Origin: an uncultured Chlorobiaceae bacterium
GTDB lineage: Bacteria > Bacteroidota > Chlorobiia > Chlorobiales > Chlorobiaceae
Assembly (NCBI GenBank): GCA_903928225.1
Contig: CAIYPU010000124.1
Span: 1-42,147 of the forward strand
Length of the DNA: 42,147 nt
Direction: 5' to 3'
A model generated the notes under the pieces. The model saw nothing but the letters and a program-made list of their open reading frames with translations. It did no database searches and was not told the DNA's origin. Shown in pieces: positions 1 to 6,991 of the stretch (positions within the stretch are counted from its first letter, which is position 1; each line of letters opens with the position of its first letter). The translations under genes and the position numbers were made by a program.

Positions 1-24
1 TGCGACTCATCTTGACAGTCCTGT

Positions 25-1401
25 TTATTTACCTTTTGATGCCGGTATGGATTCCGGACTTTGCCTCAGCCAGGATAATACCGTCAGATCCAGATTGACC
101 AGCAGGTTGAGAATGATGACGCAGATGGTCGCCGTAGGCAGAGGATCGGTGAAGACAGCCTGGACCATTTCCGGAGTTCTGGCGAAAACTTCCGGCAGCA
201 GCGCTGTGCTGAGACCGAAAACAAATGAAATTCCTATGACGAATGTTTTGCGTTCATCCCAGGATTCACTGAACAATTCTTCCATTCCTGTGCAGATGAG
301 ATAACAGCCGGAATAAATCATCGAAGAACCGAGGACCGGTTTTGGAATCATCATCATCGCTTCAGTTATCACGGGAGAGAATGACAACAGTATCAATATC
401 GTTCCAGCGCCGATGCCTATCCAGCGGCTCAATACTTTCGTGTTTCCGGCAAGCCCGATATTTCCTGAGGAAATTCCGGTCGCCATGCCGCCAAGGATGC
501 CGGCGAGTACTTTTGCGAAACCGTTCGTGACGATACCTTTCCTGATCGGTCCGTAATCGATTTCTTCGAGTTCAGGTTGCGATATCTTCTGTACGGTCAG
601 CAGGTTGCCGAAAGATTTGACGGCACCACTGACTGAAATCACAAAAAAAGGCAGCATCCTGTCAATCCGGAAATGCAGCTTCAGAAATTCTCCGGAAATC
701 GACGGCAATGCAAAAACCGGGAAACGGGCAAGTGTCGTGAGCGCATGCCGGCATTCCGGATTCATCATGACCGCCAGGGACCATCCTGCCGTCACACCGA
801 TAAGAAGGCAGAATATCCTGACATTGCCATTGCCCCAGATATTGCAGAGCCATATGGTCAGCAGCGTGACGGCACCAATAATCAAATCGTTGTTCCTGAC
901 GATATCTCCCCTGAGTTCCAGTCCGAAAAATGAAATGACGGATATTCTGATAAAACTGATGCCGACCATGGCAATGATAAAACCGACGATATATGCGGGG
1001 AAGATTTTTTTCAGTTTGTGCAGCAACGGGGCAAGAGCCATTTCAACCAGTCCGCTGAAAATGAGCATCCCCCTGACAAGCGGCATGCCTCCGGCGAGGG
1101 CGGCTGAAACTGTGAGACTGAAGAACGAGGGCAGACAGATATTCGGACAGAGGTATTTCGCTCCGAAAAACGGCAAGTTCGAGGATTGGAGGATGGACGC
1201 AATTCCGCAGACGATCATGGAGAACATGATCAGGTTCGAGGCAGGTTCCCCTGATGCACTGATCTGCGCTGCCATCAGGATGGGCAGGCTAATAGATACG
1301 GACATGAGCATGAGATGCTGCAATGAAAGCATGAGCAGTCTTAACGGGGGAGGAATGTCGTTAACACCATATTGTATGGTTCTCGAAAGCTGTTCATCCA
1401 T
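25..1401 (-). CDS. NCS2-family nucleobase (xanthine/uracil) permease
   Basis: Likely proton-coupled uptake of a purine or pyrimidine base across the inner membrane. The 458-residue protein is almost entirely hydrophobic with about 12-14 membrane segments. Family-like stretches include SLQHLMLMSVSISLP near the N-terminus, and the Gly-rich GGMATGISSGNIGLAG, which corresponds to the substrate-binding region of the xanthine/uracil permease family. The frame is open upstream to 1503, but I chose the ATG at 1401 (MDEQLSRTIQYG). The 34 extra residues are Arg/Cys-rich and not family-like, and NCS2 proteins normally start just before the first membrane helix. The gene is divergent from the YdcF-like gene and has no purine-salvage neighbour; apt is about 30 kb away. 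The family is clear; the exact base transported is not. Confidence 0.85.
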   Translation of the reverse strand: MDEQLSRTIQYGVNDIPPPLRLLMLSLQHLMLMSVSISLPILMAAQISASGEPASNLIMFSMIVCGIASILQSSNLPFFGAKYLCPNICLPSFFSLTVSAALAGGMPLVRGMLIFSGLVEMALAPLLHKLKKIFPAYIVGFIIAMVGISFIRISVISFFGLELRGDIVRNNDLIIGAVTLLTIWLCNIWGNGNVRIFCLLIGVTAGWSLAVMMNPECRHALTTLARFPVFALPSISGEFLKLHFRIDRMLPFFVISVSGAVKSFGNLLTVQKISQPELEEIDYGPIRKGIVTNGFAKVLAGILGGMATGISSGNIGLAGNTKVLSRWIGIGAGTILILLSFSPVITEAMMMIPKPVLGSSMIYSGCYLICTGMEELFSESWDERKTFVIGISFVFGLSTALLPEVFARTPEMVQAVFTDPLPTATICVIILNLLVNLDLTVLSWLRQSPESIPASKGK

Positions 1402-1641
1402 AACGACACTTGATATCCGTGATGAAGCACAAACGGGGGGACGCAATATTGAACAAAATATACGCAACCTTAAGTAAACATGTGTATTATCAACGAATTT
1501 CATCGCGAATGAATCGATATTCCCTGCCTGCAGTTCATTTTTCCTCTTTTCGGTGTTTGCTCCATGATTTTGGATTTTCCAGGGTAATGACTATCGTTTC
1601 TGGTCAGAGTACCGTAACCGTTTGCCTGAAAAGGAGAACGT

Positions 1642-2403
1642 ATGCTTTTTGTCAAAAAAGCCATTGCGATAGCGCTGTTTCCTTCAGGTCTCGTCCTGCT
1701 GCTGCTCCTCTGCGGACTTCTGATGCGCAGGAAACTGCTCGTGTGGATCGGAACACTGCTTTTCCTTCTGTTCAGCATGCCGCTCTTCAGCGATGCGCTC
1801 ATCCATAATCTCGAAAGTACTGCCGGACGGACACCGGTTATCGAAGTGGGCAAAGCCGACATGATCGTGGTGCCCGGAGGTATGACGGAACAGGTTGAAG
1901 GGGCACCGCTTGGCGAATGGAAAGATGCGGCCGACAGGTTCGAAGGCGGCATCGATCTCTACCGTGCAGGCAAAGCGCCGCTTCTGGTTTTTACCAGAGG
2001 ACGGCTGCCCTGGAGAATGAACGAAGTCCCGGAAGGGGAACTGCTCGCACGACGGGCTGAGAAGCTCGGAATCCCCGCGAAAGCGATCCGTCTGACAGGA
2101 CTGGCGGGCAATACCGCCGGGGAAGCTGTCGAACTCCGCAGGCTTTCTGAAGAAGGAAAGATCGGAAAAGGGAATACGATCATACTGGTGACCAGCGCTT
2201 ATCACATGCCCCGAGCGCAGCTGTTGTTCGAACGACAGGGCTTCCGTGTTATCCCTTACAGGGTCGATTTTCAGGTCGGCGGCAGAAAACCTCTGACCCT
2301 GTTGTCTTTCCTGCCGGATGCGGAGGCATTCCTGCATTCTGAAAAAGCGATGAGGGAAATGATCGGGCTGGTGTATTACAGAGTGCTGAGGACTCAGGAC
2401 TGA
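1642..2403 (+). CDS. YdcF/ElyC-like DUF218 membrane protein
   Basis: Member of the DUF218 family (E. coli ElyC, YdcF, SanA), membrane-anchored proteins linked to envelope integrity or peptidoglycan-lipid metabolism. Two N-terminal hydrophobic segments (about residues 5-27 and 33-50) are followed by a soluble Rossmann-like domain. That domain contains VVPGGM, TRGRLPW, NTAGEAVELRRL and VTSAYHMPRAQLLFER, the usual DUF218 order. The 253-residue length is typical. The start is well supported by AAGGAG seven bases upstream of the ATG. The last six or seven codons (ending RTQD-stop) lie inside a heptanucleotide repeat array that supplies the TGA, so the natural C-terminus has been remodelled by the repeat. 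Function inside the family is not predictable. Confidence 0.85.
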   Translation: MLFVKKAIAIALFPSGLVLLLLLCGLLMRRKLLVWIGTLLFLLFSMPLFSDALIHNLESTAGRTPVIEVGKADMIVVPGGMTEQVEGAPLGEWKDAADRFEGGIDLYRAGKAPLLVFTRGRLPWRMNEVPEGELLARRAEKLGIPAKAIRLTGLAGNTAGEAVELRRLSEEGKIGKGNTIILVTSAYHMPRAQLLFERQGFRVIPYRVDFQVGGRKPLTLLSFLPDAEAFLHSEKAMREMIGLVYYRVLRTQD

Positions 2404-2443
2404 GTGGGAACTGGAAAGTGGAAAGTGGAGAGTGGGGACTCCG
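2381..2443. repeat. Heptanucleotide array 1a (GAGGACT/AAGTGGA units)
   Basis: Nine consecutive 7-nt units: GAGTGCT, GAGGACT, CAGGACT, GAGTGGG, AACTGGA, AAGTGGA, AAGTGGA, GAGTGGG, GACTCCG. The unit sequence drifts from the GAGGACT type to the AAGTGGA type without leaving the 7-nt grid. The first three units are coding (end of the YdcF-like gene), and the TGA stop at 2401-2403 is formed at a unit junction. Confidence 0.9.
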
Positions 2444-2498
2444 GAGAATCAACTATCAATTCCGATTAGCCCCGGTTGGCAGCAAGAGCTGAGATTTT

Positions 2499-2524
2499 GT
2501 CATTCTGAGCAAAGCGAAAAATCC
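2499..2524. repeat. REP-like motif of the TCATTCTGAGCGAAGCGAA class
   Basis: GTCATTCTGAGCAAAGCGAA followed by AAATCC closely resembles a short repeat I recall as scattered through intergenic regions of many unrelated bacterial genomes. Read on the minus strand it encodes the typical spurious peptide FRFAQND. It occurs once in this window, inside repeat island 1. Identification is from memory of that motif, not from a search. Confidence 0.6.
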
Positions 2525-2655
2525 AGGAGGATGCCGGACATTTTTCAAGAGCAGCAAGAGCTTTGGGGGCTGGGTAGTGGGGTTTGGGAAATAAGTTAAG
2601 AAAAATCGGTCCGATCAGACGGATCGGTTCTATCTGTCGGAAGTTTCCAACCACA

Positions 2656-2683
2656 TCCCACTCTCCACTTTCCACTCTCCAGT
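2656..2683. repeat. Heptanucleotide array 1b (TTCCACT units)
   Basis: Four 7-nt units, TCCCACT, CTCCACT, TTCCACT, CTCCAGT. These are the reverse-complement relatives of the AAGTGGA units in array 1a. Confidence 0.8.
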
Positions 2684-2701
2684 CCACGCCCAAGCACAGG
2701 G

Positions 2702-2752
2702 CAAAGGGACAAAAAGGACTGCAGGGACAACAGCGATAAAAAACTCAAATCC
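2702..2752. repeat. Dispersed ~50-bp module, copy 1
   Basis: Starts CAAAGGGACAAAAAGGACTG and continues GCAGGGACAACAGCG. A nearly identical copy sits at 35649-35698 (one T/C change and a small difference in an A-run). It is not itself heptameric, but in both islands it is embedded between heptamer arrays. Confidence 0.85.
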
Positions 2753-2774
2753 TGACTCCCCGGCCCCAAGCACC

Positions 2775-2809
2775 CAGCACTCAGTCCTCAGCACTCAGTC
2801 CTCAGTCCC
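2775..2809. repeat. Heptanucleotide array 1c (CAGCACT/CAGTCCT units)
   Basis: Five 7-nt units alternating CAGCACT, CAGTCCT, CAGCACT, CAGTCCT, CAGTCCC, directly followed by the GC palindrome at 2814-2828. Confidence 0.9.
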
Positions 2810-2813
2810 ATCA

Positions 2814-2828
2814 CGCCCCTACGGGGCT
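2814..2828. repeat. GC palindrome CGCCCCTACGGGGCT, copy 1
   Basis: Near-perfect palindrome with CCCC/GGGG arms. The same 15-mer with one changed base (CGCCCCTGCGGGGCT) is at 35597-35611. In both places it lies a few bases after a CAGTCCC heptamer. Confidence 0.85.
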
Positions 2829-2856
2829 GAACCCCAAATTAATTTTGCAACTCCTT

Positions 2857-2876
2857 CCAGGGGCTGGCACCCCTGG
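2857..2876. repeat. Inverted repeat CCAGGGG-N6-CCCCTGG
   Basis: Seven-base perfect arms around CTGGCA. It follows the GC palindrome by about 30 bases, and the pair could form two adjacent hairpins, a common layout for REP-type elements. Confidence 0.7.
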
Positions 2877-2908
2877 CTTCCAATATCCCGCCCTCTATGT
2901 GGCTTTCC

Positions 2909-3027
2909 CAGTCCTGAGTCCTCAGTACTCAGTCCTGAGTTCCCCAGCACCCATTACCCAATCCCCACTTTCCACTTTCCACTTTCCACTCAGTCCTCAG
3001 TCCTCAGTCCTCAGTCCTCAGTCCTCA
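2909..3027. repeat. Heptanucleotide array 1d, 17 units on one grid
   Basis: From 2909 the sequence divides into 17 consecutive 7-nt blocks. They start as CAGTCCT/GAGTCCT/CAGTACT, pass through degenerate blocks (CCAGCAC, CCATTAC, CCAATCC), become CCACTTT three times, then CCACTCA, then GTCCTCA five times. The last units overlap the 3' end of the ferrochelatase-like gene and give its last codons and its TGA (TCA on the plus strand at 3011-3013). Confidence 0.92.
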
Positions 3028-4027
3028 TCGCCAGAATCTGCTTCGCCGCAGCGGAGACTTTCGAGGCAAGGTAGGAGGTGAAGGCCGCGGATCCGTTCAG
3101 GCAGGGAATGGTCGATACGTCGGAAAGCGCGGCGGCATCCTTGATCTCGTCCTCCCGATGGATAGTTTCGTTGCCGTCTGCGAAGTAACCGCAGCCGAAA
3201 AGGTCTGCACCCGTAAAACCCTCTTCCCTGATTTCCGTGCACACCTCCTCGAAAGCAGGCCTGGTCCAGGTACCTCCGACATCATGGTTGAGGAACGCGG
3301 TAAAAACCTTGGAATAGGGGTTTGAGGGGTGAGCGGCGATCATGCTGCCGAGCCGCCCGGCAAAGGTCAGGGTCTCGTGGAGCCCGGTTCGGAAGTCCGG
3401 CGTACCGCCTTTCGCATCGGCGACAAGGGTCCCGTGGTACATGAGCACCAGCGCCCGTTTCCCCCGACGGGTAAAGCCGATTTGCGCAATGCAGCCGAAA
3501 AGGTGGTCGAGGAAAATCGGATAGAGATCGCCGTCATCCCACAAACGGCTGATGACCCTTGCTCTTCCAAGTTCCTCCGGCGAGCTTGTCGATTCGAGGT
3601 AACTGCACACAAGGCCACAGGAAAGGGTGCTGTCTATCGGCGACATGGAAACGATCACCTGTCCGTCATGAGAACGGGTCCTGTCGATAACTGTTTCCAC
3701 CGCAGGATCGGATGCGGAAAATGCGGCATGGACGTCGAAGGAAATCCCGTCGCCGACATGATGAGAGTCGAGAAATAGCTGAAGCGACTCTGCCTGCTGC
3801 CGCGTGATGCCGTTATGTGGTGAAGCCTGGGAGTTGGAGAAGCTTCGTATCCTTTTCCGAGCCGAAGAGGTTGCCGAAATGAAATGCCGCAGGGGCATCG
3901 GAATCGGCATGACCATGGACGCATGCCCGAGGGTCATCATGTTCACCCGGTAATTTTCCCGCAAGCCGATGGTCTCGGCTTCACCGTGTGCGGCAAGGAT
4001 GACGGCTATACGCCTCTTTTCGATCAT
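3011..4027 (-). CDS. hemH: Ferrochelatase-like protein (HemH family)
   Basis: Probable ferrochelatase, which inserts Fe2+ into a porphyrin in the last step of heme synthesis. Features in family order: IAVILAAHG at residues 7-15; ISPLAQIT-like PHNGITRQQAESL at 70-82; VLMYHGT with the candidate metal-binding His198; TPDFRTGLHETL; and GCGYFADGNETIH with Glu287 at the place of the conserved active-site Glu. At 338 residues the length is normal. Similarity to classical HemH is modest, so a chelatase-like paralogue is possible. It lies 16 bp after the efflux adaptor gene, probably in one transcript. The last four codons (RTED) and the stop lie inside heptamer array 1d. Confidence 0.7.
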   Translation of the reverse strand: MIEKRRIAVILAAHGEAETIGLRENYRVNMMTLGHASMVMPIPMPLRHFISATSSARKRIRSFSNSQASPHNGITRQQAESLQLFLDSHHVGDGISFDVHAAFSASDPAVETVIDRTRSHDGQVIVSMSPIDSTLSCGLVCSYLESTSSPEELGRARVISRLWDDGDLYPIFLDHLFGCIAQIGFTRRGKRALVLMYHGTLVADAKGGTPDFRTGLHETLTFAGRLGSMIAAHPSNPYSKVFTAFLNHDVGGTWTRPAFEEVCTEIREEGFTGADLFGCGYFADGNETIHREDEIKDAAALSDVSTIPCLNGSAAFTSYLASKVSAAAKQILAMRTED

Positions 4028-4043
4028 GGCGGCAATCGACCTG

Positions 4044-5126
4044 TCAGGATTTTCCTGCGTTGACTATCTTCACCTGCATCCCTTCATGAAAATTCTCTTT
4101 CGGGAGCAGGGCGACCCTGTCACCTTTACCAAGTCCGCCTGTCACCTCGAAAAAGGTCATATCTCCCGCCCCGATCCTGACCGGCTGTTTTTTCAGCTTC
4201 CCGCTGTCGATTTTCCAGACAAAGCTCCGGTGGTTTTCTTCGAAAACGGAGCTTTTCCTGACAAGGATCGCATTTGGCTTCGTATTGTATATGATATTGG
4301 CTGTAGCCGTCATGCCGGCCTGTATCCGGTCGATATCACCTTCCAGGGAGAGATATATTTTCGATGTTTTCGTAACCTTGTCGGTCTGCGGGACAATCCG
4401 GGTAACAATAGCGTGCATCCTTTTTTCCGGATACGCATCGAGCGCCACCGTTGCCTTCTGGCCATTGCGGATACGGGGCATGTCGAGCTCGTCCACTTCG
4501 ACGCAGATCGTGTAGTTCGCCGGATCGACGACGGTCGCGACAAGGCTGTTCGCCTGCACGTAATCTCCTTTCCTGACGTTCTGAAGCGTAAGGATACCGG
4601 CGAATGGAGCCCGTACGGCAAGTTTTTTCAGATCGTCTTCACGTTGTCTGAGCTGCATCGTTTTCTGCTGCAGCAGTTCGTCGGACTGGATACGGTTCTT
4701 TTCGGCATCCTCCAGTTCCTGTCGCGAAATCGCGCCTTCCCTGTAAAGGTTGCTTTTCCGCTGGAACATGCGCCGGTTGTCGCCGCTGACGGCCTGCTGC
4801 TCGGCAAGGGCCGCCCTGGCTTCCTTCACGGCAAGCAGGGGACGCTGGCTGTCGAGTTCGATAATCTGCTGCCCTGCGGTGACCCTCTCCCCTTCCTTCG
4901 CCCCGATATAACTGACCGAACCGGAGTACTCCACGCTCAGGTTCGCGATGGCTTCGGCTTCGACAAAGCCGGTGGCGTAGATCGCCTGGACCAGTTCCGC
5001 ATTGGTGACCTCACCTGCCTCGATATCGACCGTATTTCCCCTGAAAATGAGGAACAGTACCGTGACGACAAGAATGAGGGCAAGAGCGATGGAATATTTC
5101 GGAAGGAATTTCTGAAGGGATTTCAT
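4044..5126 (-). CDS. HlyD/AcrA-type periplasmic adaptor (efflux membrane fusion protein)
   Basis: Adaptor subunit that would link an inner-membrane pump (ABC/MacB or RND type) to an outer-membrane channel. One N-terminal membrane segment (IALALILVVTVLFLIF) is followed by the lipoyl-like half GSVSYIGAKEGERVTAGQQI and a coiled-coil hairpin (about residues 85-150). The second lipoyl half is VRAPFAGILTLQNVRKGDYV, followed by beta-barrel and membrane-proximal domains. I chose the ATG at 5126 (MKSLQKFLPKY) over an in-frame GTG at 5147, because AAAGAACG lies upstream of the ATG at a usable distance. No pump subunit is adjacent; the downstream gene is ferrochelatase-like. The closest ATPase candidate is the LolD-like gene at 11272. 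Confidence 0.85.
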   Translation of the reverse strand: MKSLQKFLPKYSIALALILVVTVLFLIFRGNTVDIEAGEVTNAELVQAIYATGFVEAEAIANLSVEYSGSVSYIGAKEGERVTAGQQIIELDSQRPLLAVKEARAALAEQQAVSGDNRRMFQRKSNLYREGAISRQELEDAEKNRIQSDELLQQKTMQLRQREDDLKKLAVRAPFAGILTLQNVRKGDYVQANSLVATVVDPANYTICVEVDELDMPRIRNGQKATVALDAYPEKRMHAIVTRIVPQTDKVTKTSKIYLSLEGDIDRIQAGMTATANIIYNTKPNAILVRKSSVFEENHRSFVWKIDSGKLKKQPVRIGAGDMTFFEVTGGLGKGDRVALLPKENFHEGMQVKIVNAGKS

Positions 5127-5379
5127 TGGCGCGTTCTTTATTGGCACCTCTGGTTTATTGTTCCGGAAAAACCTGGAGACCGTGCTGCCGGGGTTCGGAA
5201 CAGATAAAGAGGGATGTTCTTTATGTATTCAGCAGATGGAAGTTACATGTTTTAACTTTTTTCTCCACCGGAAGCTTGGTATTTCAATATTTTTATCAAT
5301 CTTTAGAATCATTTTTTCACGACGTCCGGGGTTGTCCCGTACAGTTTTTCATCAAAAGACCGATTAATCTACTCCGACG

Positions 5380-5793
5380 ATGGGCGATTATCAAGATACC
5401 GGCAAAAACTTTATTGAATCTGTAAAATTCGATTCGAACGGGCTCGTTCCGGCTATCGTGCAGGACCACGAGACCGGCAAGGTACTCATGATGGCCTGGA
5501 TGAACCACGAAAGCCTCCAGATGACGCTTGACAGGAAAAAAGCCTGCTACTGGAGCCGCAGCCGCAAGGAGCTCTGGCTGAAAGGAGAATCATCGGGCAA
5601 TATGCAGGAAGTACACGAGATCCTGATCGATTGCGACGGAGACACCCTCCTGCTCAAGGTTTCACAGAAAGGCGGCGCCTGTCATGTCGGTTACCACTCC
5701 TGTTTCTTCCGTAAAGTCAAGGACGACCTTTCGATGGAAATCTGCGATACCCTGATGTTCAATCCTGAAGATGTCTATGGCAAAAAAAGCTGA
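5380..5793 (+). CDS. hisI: Phosphoribosyl-AMP cyclohydrolase
   Basis: Catalyses the third step of histidine biosynthesis, opening the adenine ring of phosphoribosyl-AMP in the cytoplasm. The 137 residues match stand-alone His[17 protein letters not shown], then [20 protein letters not shown], then the metal-binding DCDGDTLL and [14 protein letters not shown] with the conserved Cys/His ligands. No HisE domain is fused. The stop lies 23 bases inside menG, so the two genes are probably translationally coupled. No other his gene is in the window. The 250 bp upstream (5127-5379) separates it from the divergent adaptor gene and shows no other clear feature. Confidence 0.95.
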   Translation: MGDYQDTGKNFIESVKFDSNGLVPAIVQDHETGKVLMMAWMNHESLQMTLDRKKACYWSRSRKELWLKGESSGNMQEVHEILIDCDGDTLLLKVSQKGGACHVGYHSCFFRKVKDDLSMEICDTLMFNPEDVYGKKS

Positions 5794-6526
5794 CGCGCCG
5801 GGAGCAGACGCAAGGGAAAGCGCAAAAAACCTCAACCTGACGAAATCGAGGCATGCCATCCAGTCGATGTTCGACGACGTCGCGCCGGCATACGATTTCC
5901 TGAACCACCTGCTCAGCCTGGGAATTGACAACTACTGGCGGGCAAGGGCAAGCAGAACGGCAAGGAACCTCATCGGGACAAACACTGATCCGAGGATCCT
6001 CGATGTCGCAACCGGCACCGGCGACCTTGCCGCTTCGATGGCGAAAATCCCCGGAGCGAAAGTCACAGCACTGGACCTTTCTCCGGAGATGCTGGCAATA
6101 GCGAGGAAAAAATATCCCGCTATCACCTTCCTCGAAGGATACGCGGAAAAACTGCCTTTCGAAACGGCCAGTTTCGATATTGTCAGCGCAGGTTTCGGAG
6201 TCAGGAATTTCGAAGAGCTGGACAAGGGCATGCAGGAGTTCCACAGGGTGCTGAAGCCGGGGGGGCACGCGATCATCATCGAGCCGATGATACCCCGGAA
6301 CGAGATCATGAAAAACGCCTATCTCATGTATTTCAGGAATGTGCTGCCGAAGATCGCCGGGCTGTTCAGCAAATCAACTTTTGCCTACGATTATCTGCCC
6401 CATTCGGTCGAACAGTTCCCTCAGGCCGAAGCATTTACCGCTATCCTGAAAAATAACGGGTTCCGCACGGCAGCCTATTACCCCATGACCTTCGAAACTT
6501 CGATCCTTTACGTCGCCGGAAAATAA
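5771..6526 (+). CDS. menG: Demethylmenaquinone methyltransferase (UbiE/MenG)
   Basis: SAM-dependent C-methylation of demethylmenaquinone, the last step of menaquinone synthesis. In this phylum menaquinone is the quinone pool oxidised by the Rieske/cytochrome b complex (petCB at 20773-22592). Motifs: [18 protein letters not shown] near residue 37, SAM motif [26 protein letters not shown], and FGVRNFEEL with the UbiE signature, then RVLKPGG. At 251 residues it is of normal length. The start at 5771 (MSMAKK) overlaps hisI by 23 bases; the Met two codons later is an equally possible start. An 11-bp inverted repeat spans its stop codon. Confidence 0.93.
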   Translation: MSMAKKADAPGADARESAKNLNLTKSRHAIQSMFDDVAPAYDFLNHLLSLGIDNYWRARASRTARNLIGTNTDPRILDVATGTGDLAASMAKIPGAKVTALDLSPEMLAIARKKYPAITFLEGYAEKLPFETASFDIVSAGFGVRNFEELDKGMQEFHRVLKPGGHAIIIEPMIPRNEIMKNAYLMYFRNVLPKIAGLFSKSTFAYDYLPHSVEQFPQAEAFTAILKNNGFRTAAYYPMTFETSILYVAGK

Positions 6527-6552
6527 AAGCCCACGGAAGAGATTTTCCGGCG
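6514..6552. terminator. Inverted repeat over the menG stop codon
   Basis: Perfect 11-bp arms CGCCGGAAAAT (6514-6524) and ATTTTCCGGCG (6542-6552) with a 17-base loop, located between convergent menG and the VanZ-like gene. There is no long U-run, so it is either a weak bidirectional terminator or an mRNA 3'-end stabiliser. Confidence 0.5.
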
Positions 6553-6570
6553 GCATACCCTAATACCTCT

Positions 6571-6957
6571 TCATGTTTCCGTGACCCAGCGGGATTTCAG
6601 CAGCGGTATCCGTCTGATCAGCGGAATTGCGAACGGATAGAGGGCGATGCCGAGAATGTCGGCTATGAAATCGAACAGGTCGAAATCCCTGAAAGGGACG
6701 AAAAGCTGGATAACCTCTATCCCGGCTCCATAAAGCAGCAGAACGGCGATTTTCCTGTACGTGAAGGGTTTACCGGGAAAGGCGAAATCAAGCAGCAGGG
6801 AGAGGATAAAAAATGCAAAGAGGTGCTCGAACTTGTCAGACCAGGTAAAACCGTAATGGCAGAGGCCGGGAGTGATGACCTTGCCGTGGATGAAGATGAC
6901 CGACAAGACCAGACAGATTCGTGCTTCTATGGCCAGGAGCCGGGTTTCCTGTTTCAT
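6571..6957 (-). CDS. VanZ-like small membrane protein
   Basis: Integral membrane protein of 128 residues with about four hydrophobic segments. The VanZ-family pattern is visible: DKFEHLFAFFILSLLL (Asp-Lys-x-x-His at the start of a helix), then GAGIEVIQLFVPFRDFDLFDFIADILG. VanZ is named from a teicoplanin-resistance accessory gene, but most homologues are of unknown function. It is last in the five-gene minus-strand run, 34 bp after the LOG-family gene. No glycopeptide-resistance genes are nearby, so resistance should not be inferred. Confidence 0.75.
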   Translation of the reverse strand: MKQETRLLAIEARICLVLSVIFIHGKVITPGLCHYGFTWSDKFEHLFAFFILSLLLDFAFPGKPFTYRKIAVLLLYGAGIEVIQLFVPFRDFDLFDFIADILGIALYPFAIPLIRRIPLLKSRWVTET

Positions 6958-6991
6958 GGGGCTTGGGAGGGAATCAGGTTTTCTTTCGAGC

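Larger units (their letters stand above)
2404..3010. repeat. Repeat island 1 between convergent genes (no gene)
   Basis: This 607-bp stretch holds no credible gene. It is a mosaic of short repeats: heptamer arrays at 2381-2443, 2656-2683, 2775-2809 and 2909-3027; a REP-like motif at 2499-2524; a roughly 50-bp module at 2702-2752 that recurs at 35649; a GC palindrome at 2814-2828 that recurs at 35597; and an inverted repeat at 2857-2876. Around 2605-2640 there is also a CCGAT/ATCGG inverted motif. The open frames here (for example 2466-2693 minus and 2845-3081 plus) are low-complexity translations of repeats. Confidence 0.9.

Noticed and set aside
605-1477. Plus-strand frame of 290 codons
   Set aside because: Antisense shadow of the NCS2 permease; no family features.
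2466-2693. Minus-strand frame of 75 codons
   Set aside because: It covers the REP-like motif and heptamers of repeat island 1; the peptide is the usual spurious translation of that motif.
2909-3027. CRISPR array
   Set aside because: Units are 7 nt with no spacers and there are no cas genes; it is a tandem heptamer array.
2845-3081. Plus-strand frame of 78 codons rich in Ser/Pro/Val/Leu
   Set aside because: It is the stop-free strand of the heptamer repeats translated; it overlaps the ferrochelatase-like gene and has no ribosome site.
3969-5207. Plus-strand frame of 412 codons
   Set aside because: It lies antisense to the HlyD-type adaptor, which has clear lipoyl and coiled-coil features; the plus-strand protein has no recognisable motif.
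6571-6957. Teicoplanin resistance gene
   Set aside because: VanZ-like proteins are widespread and mostly unrelated to resistance; no van genes are nearby.
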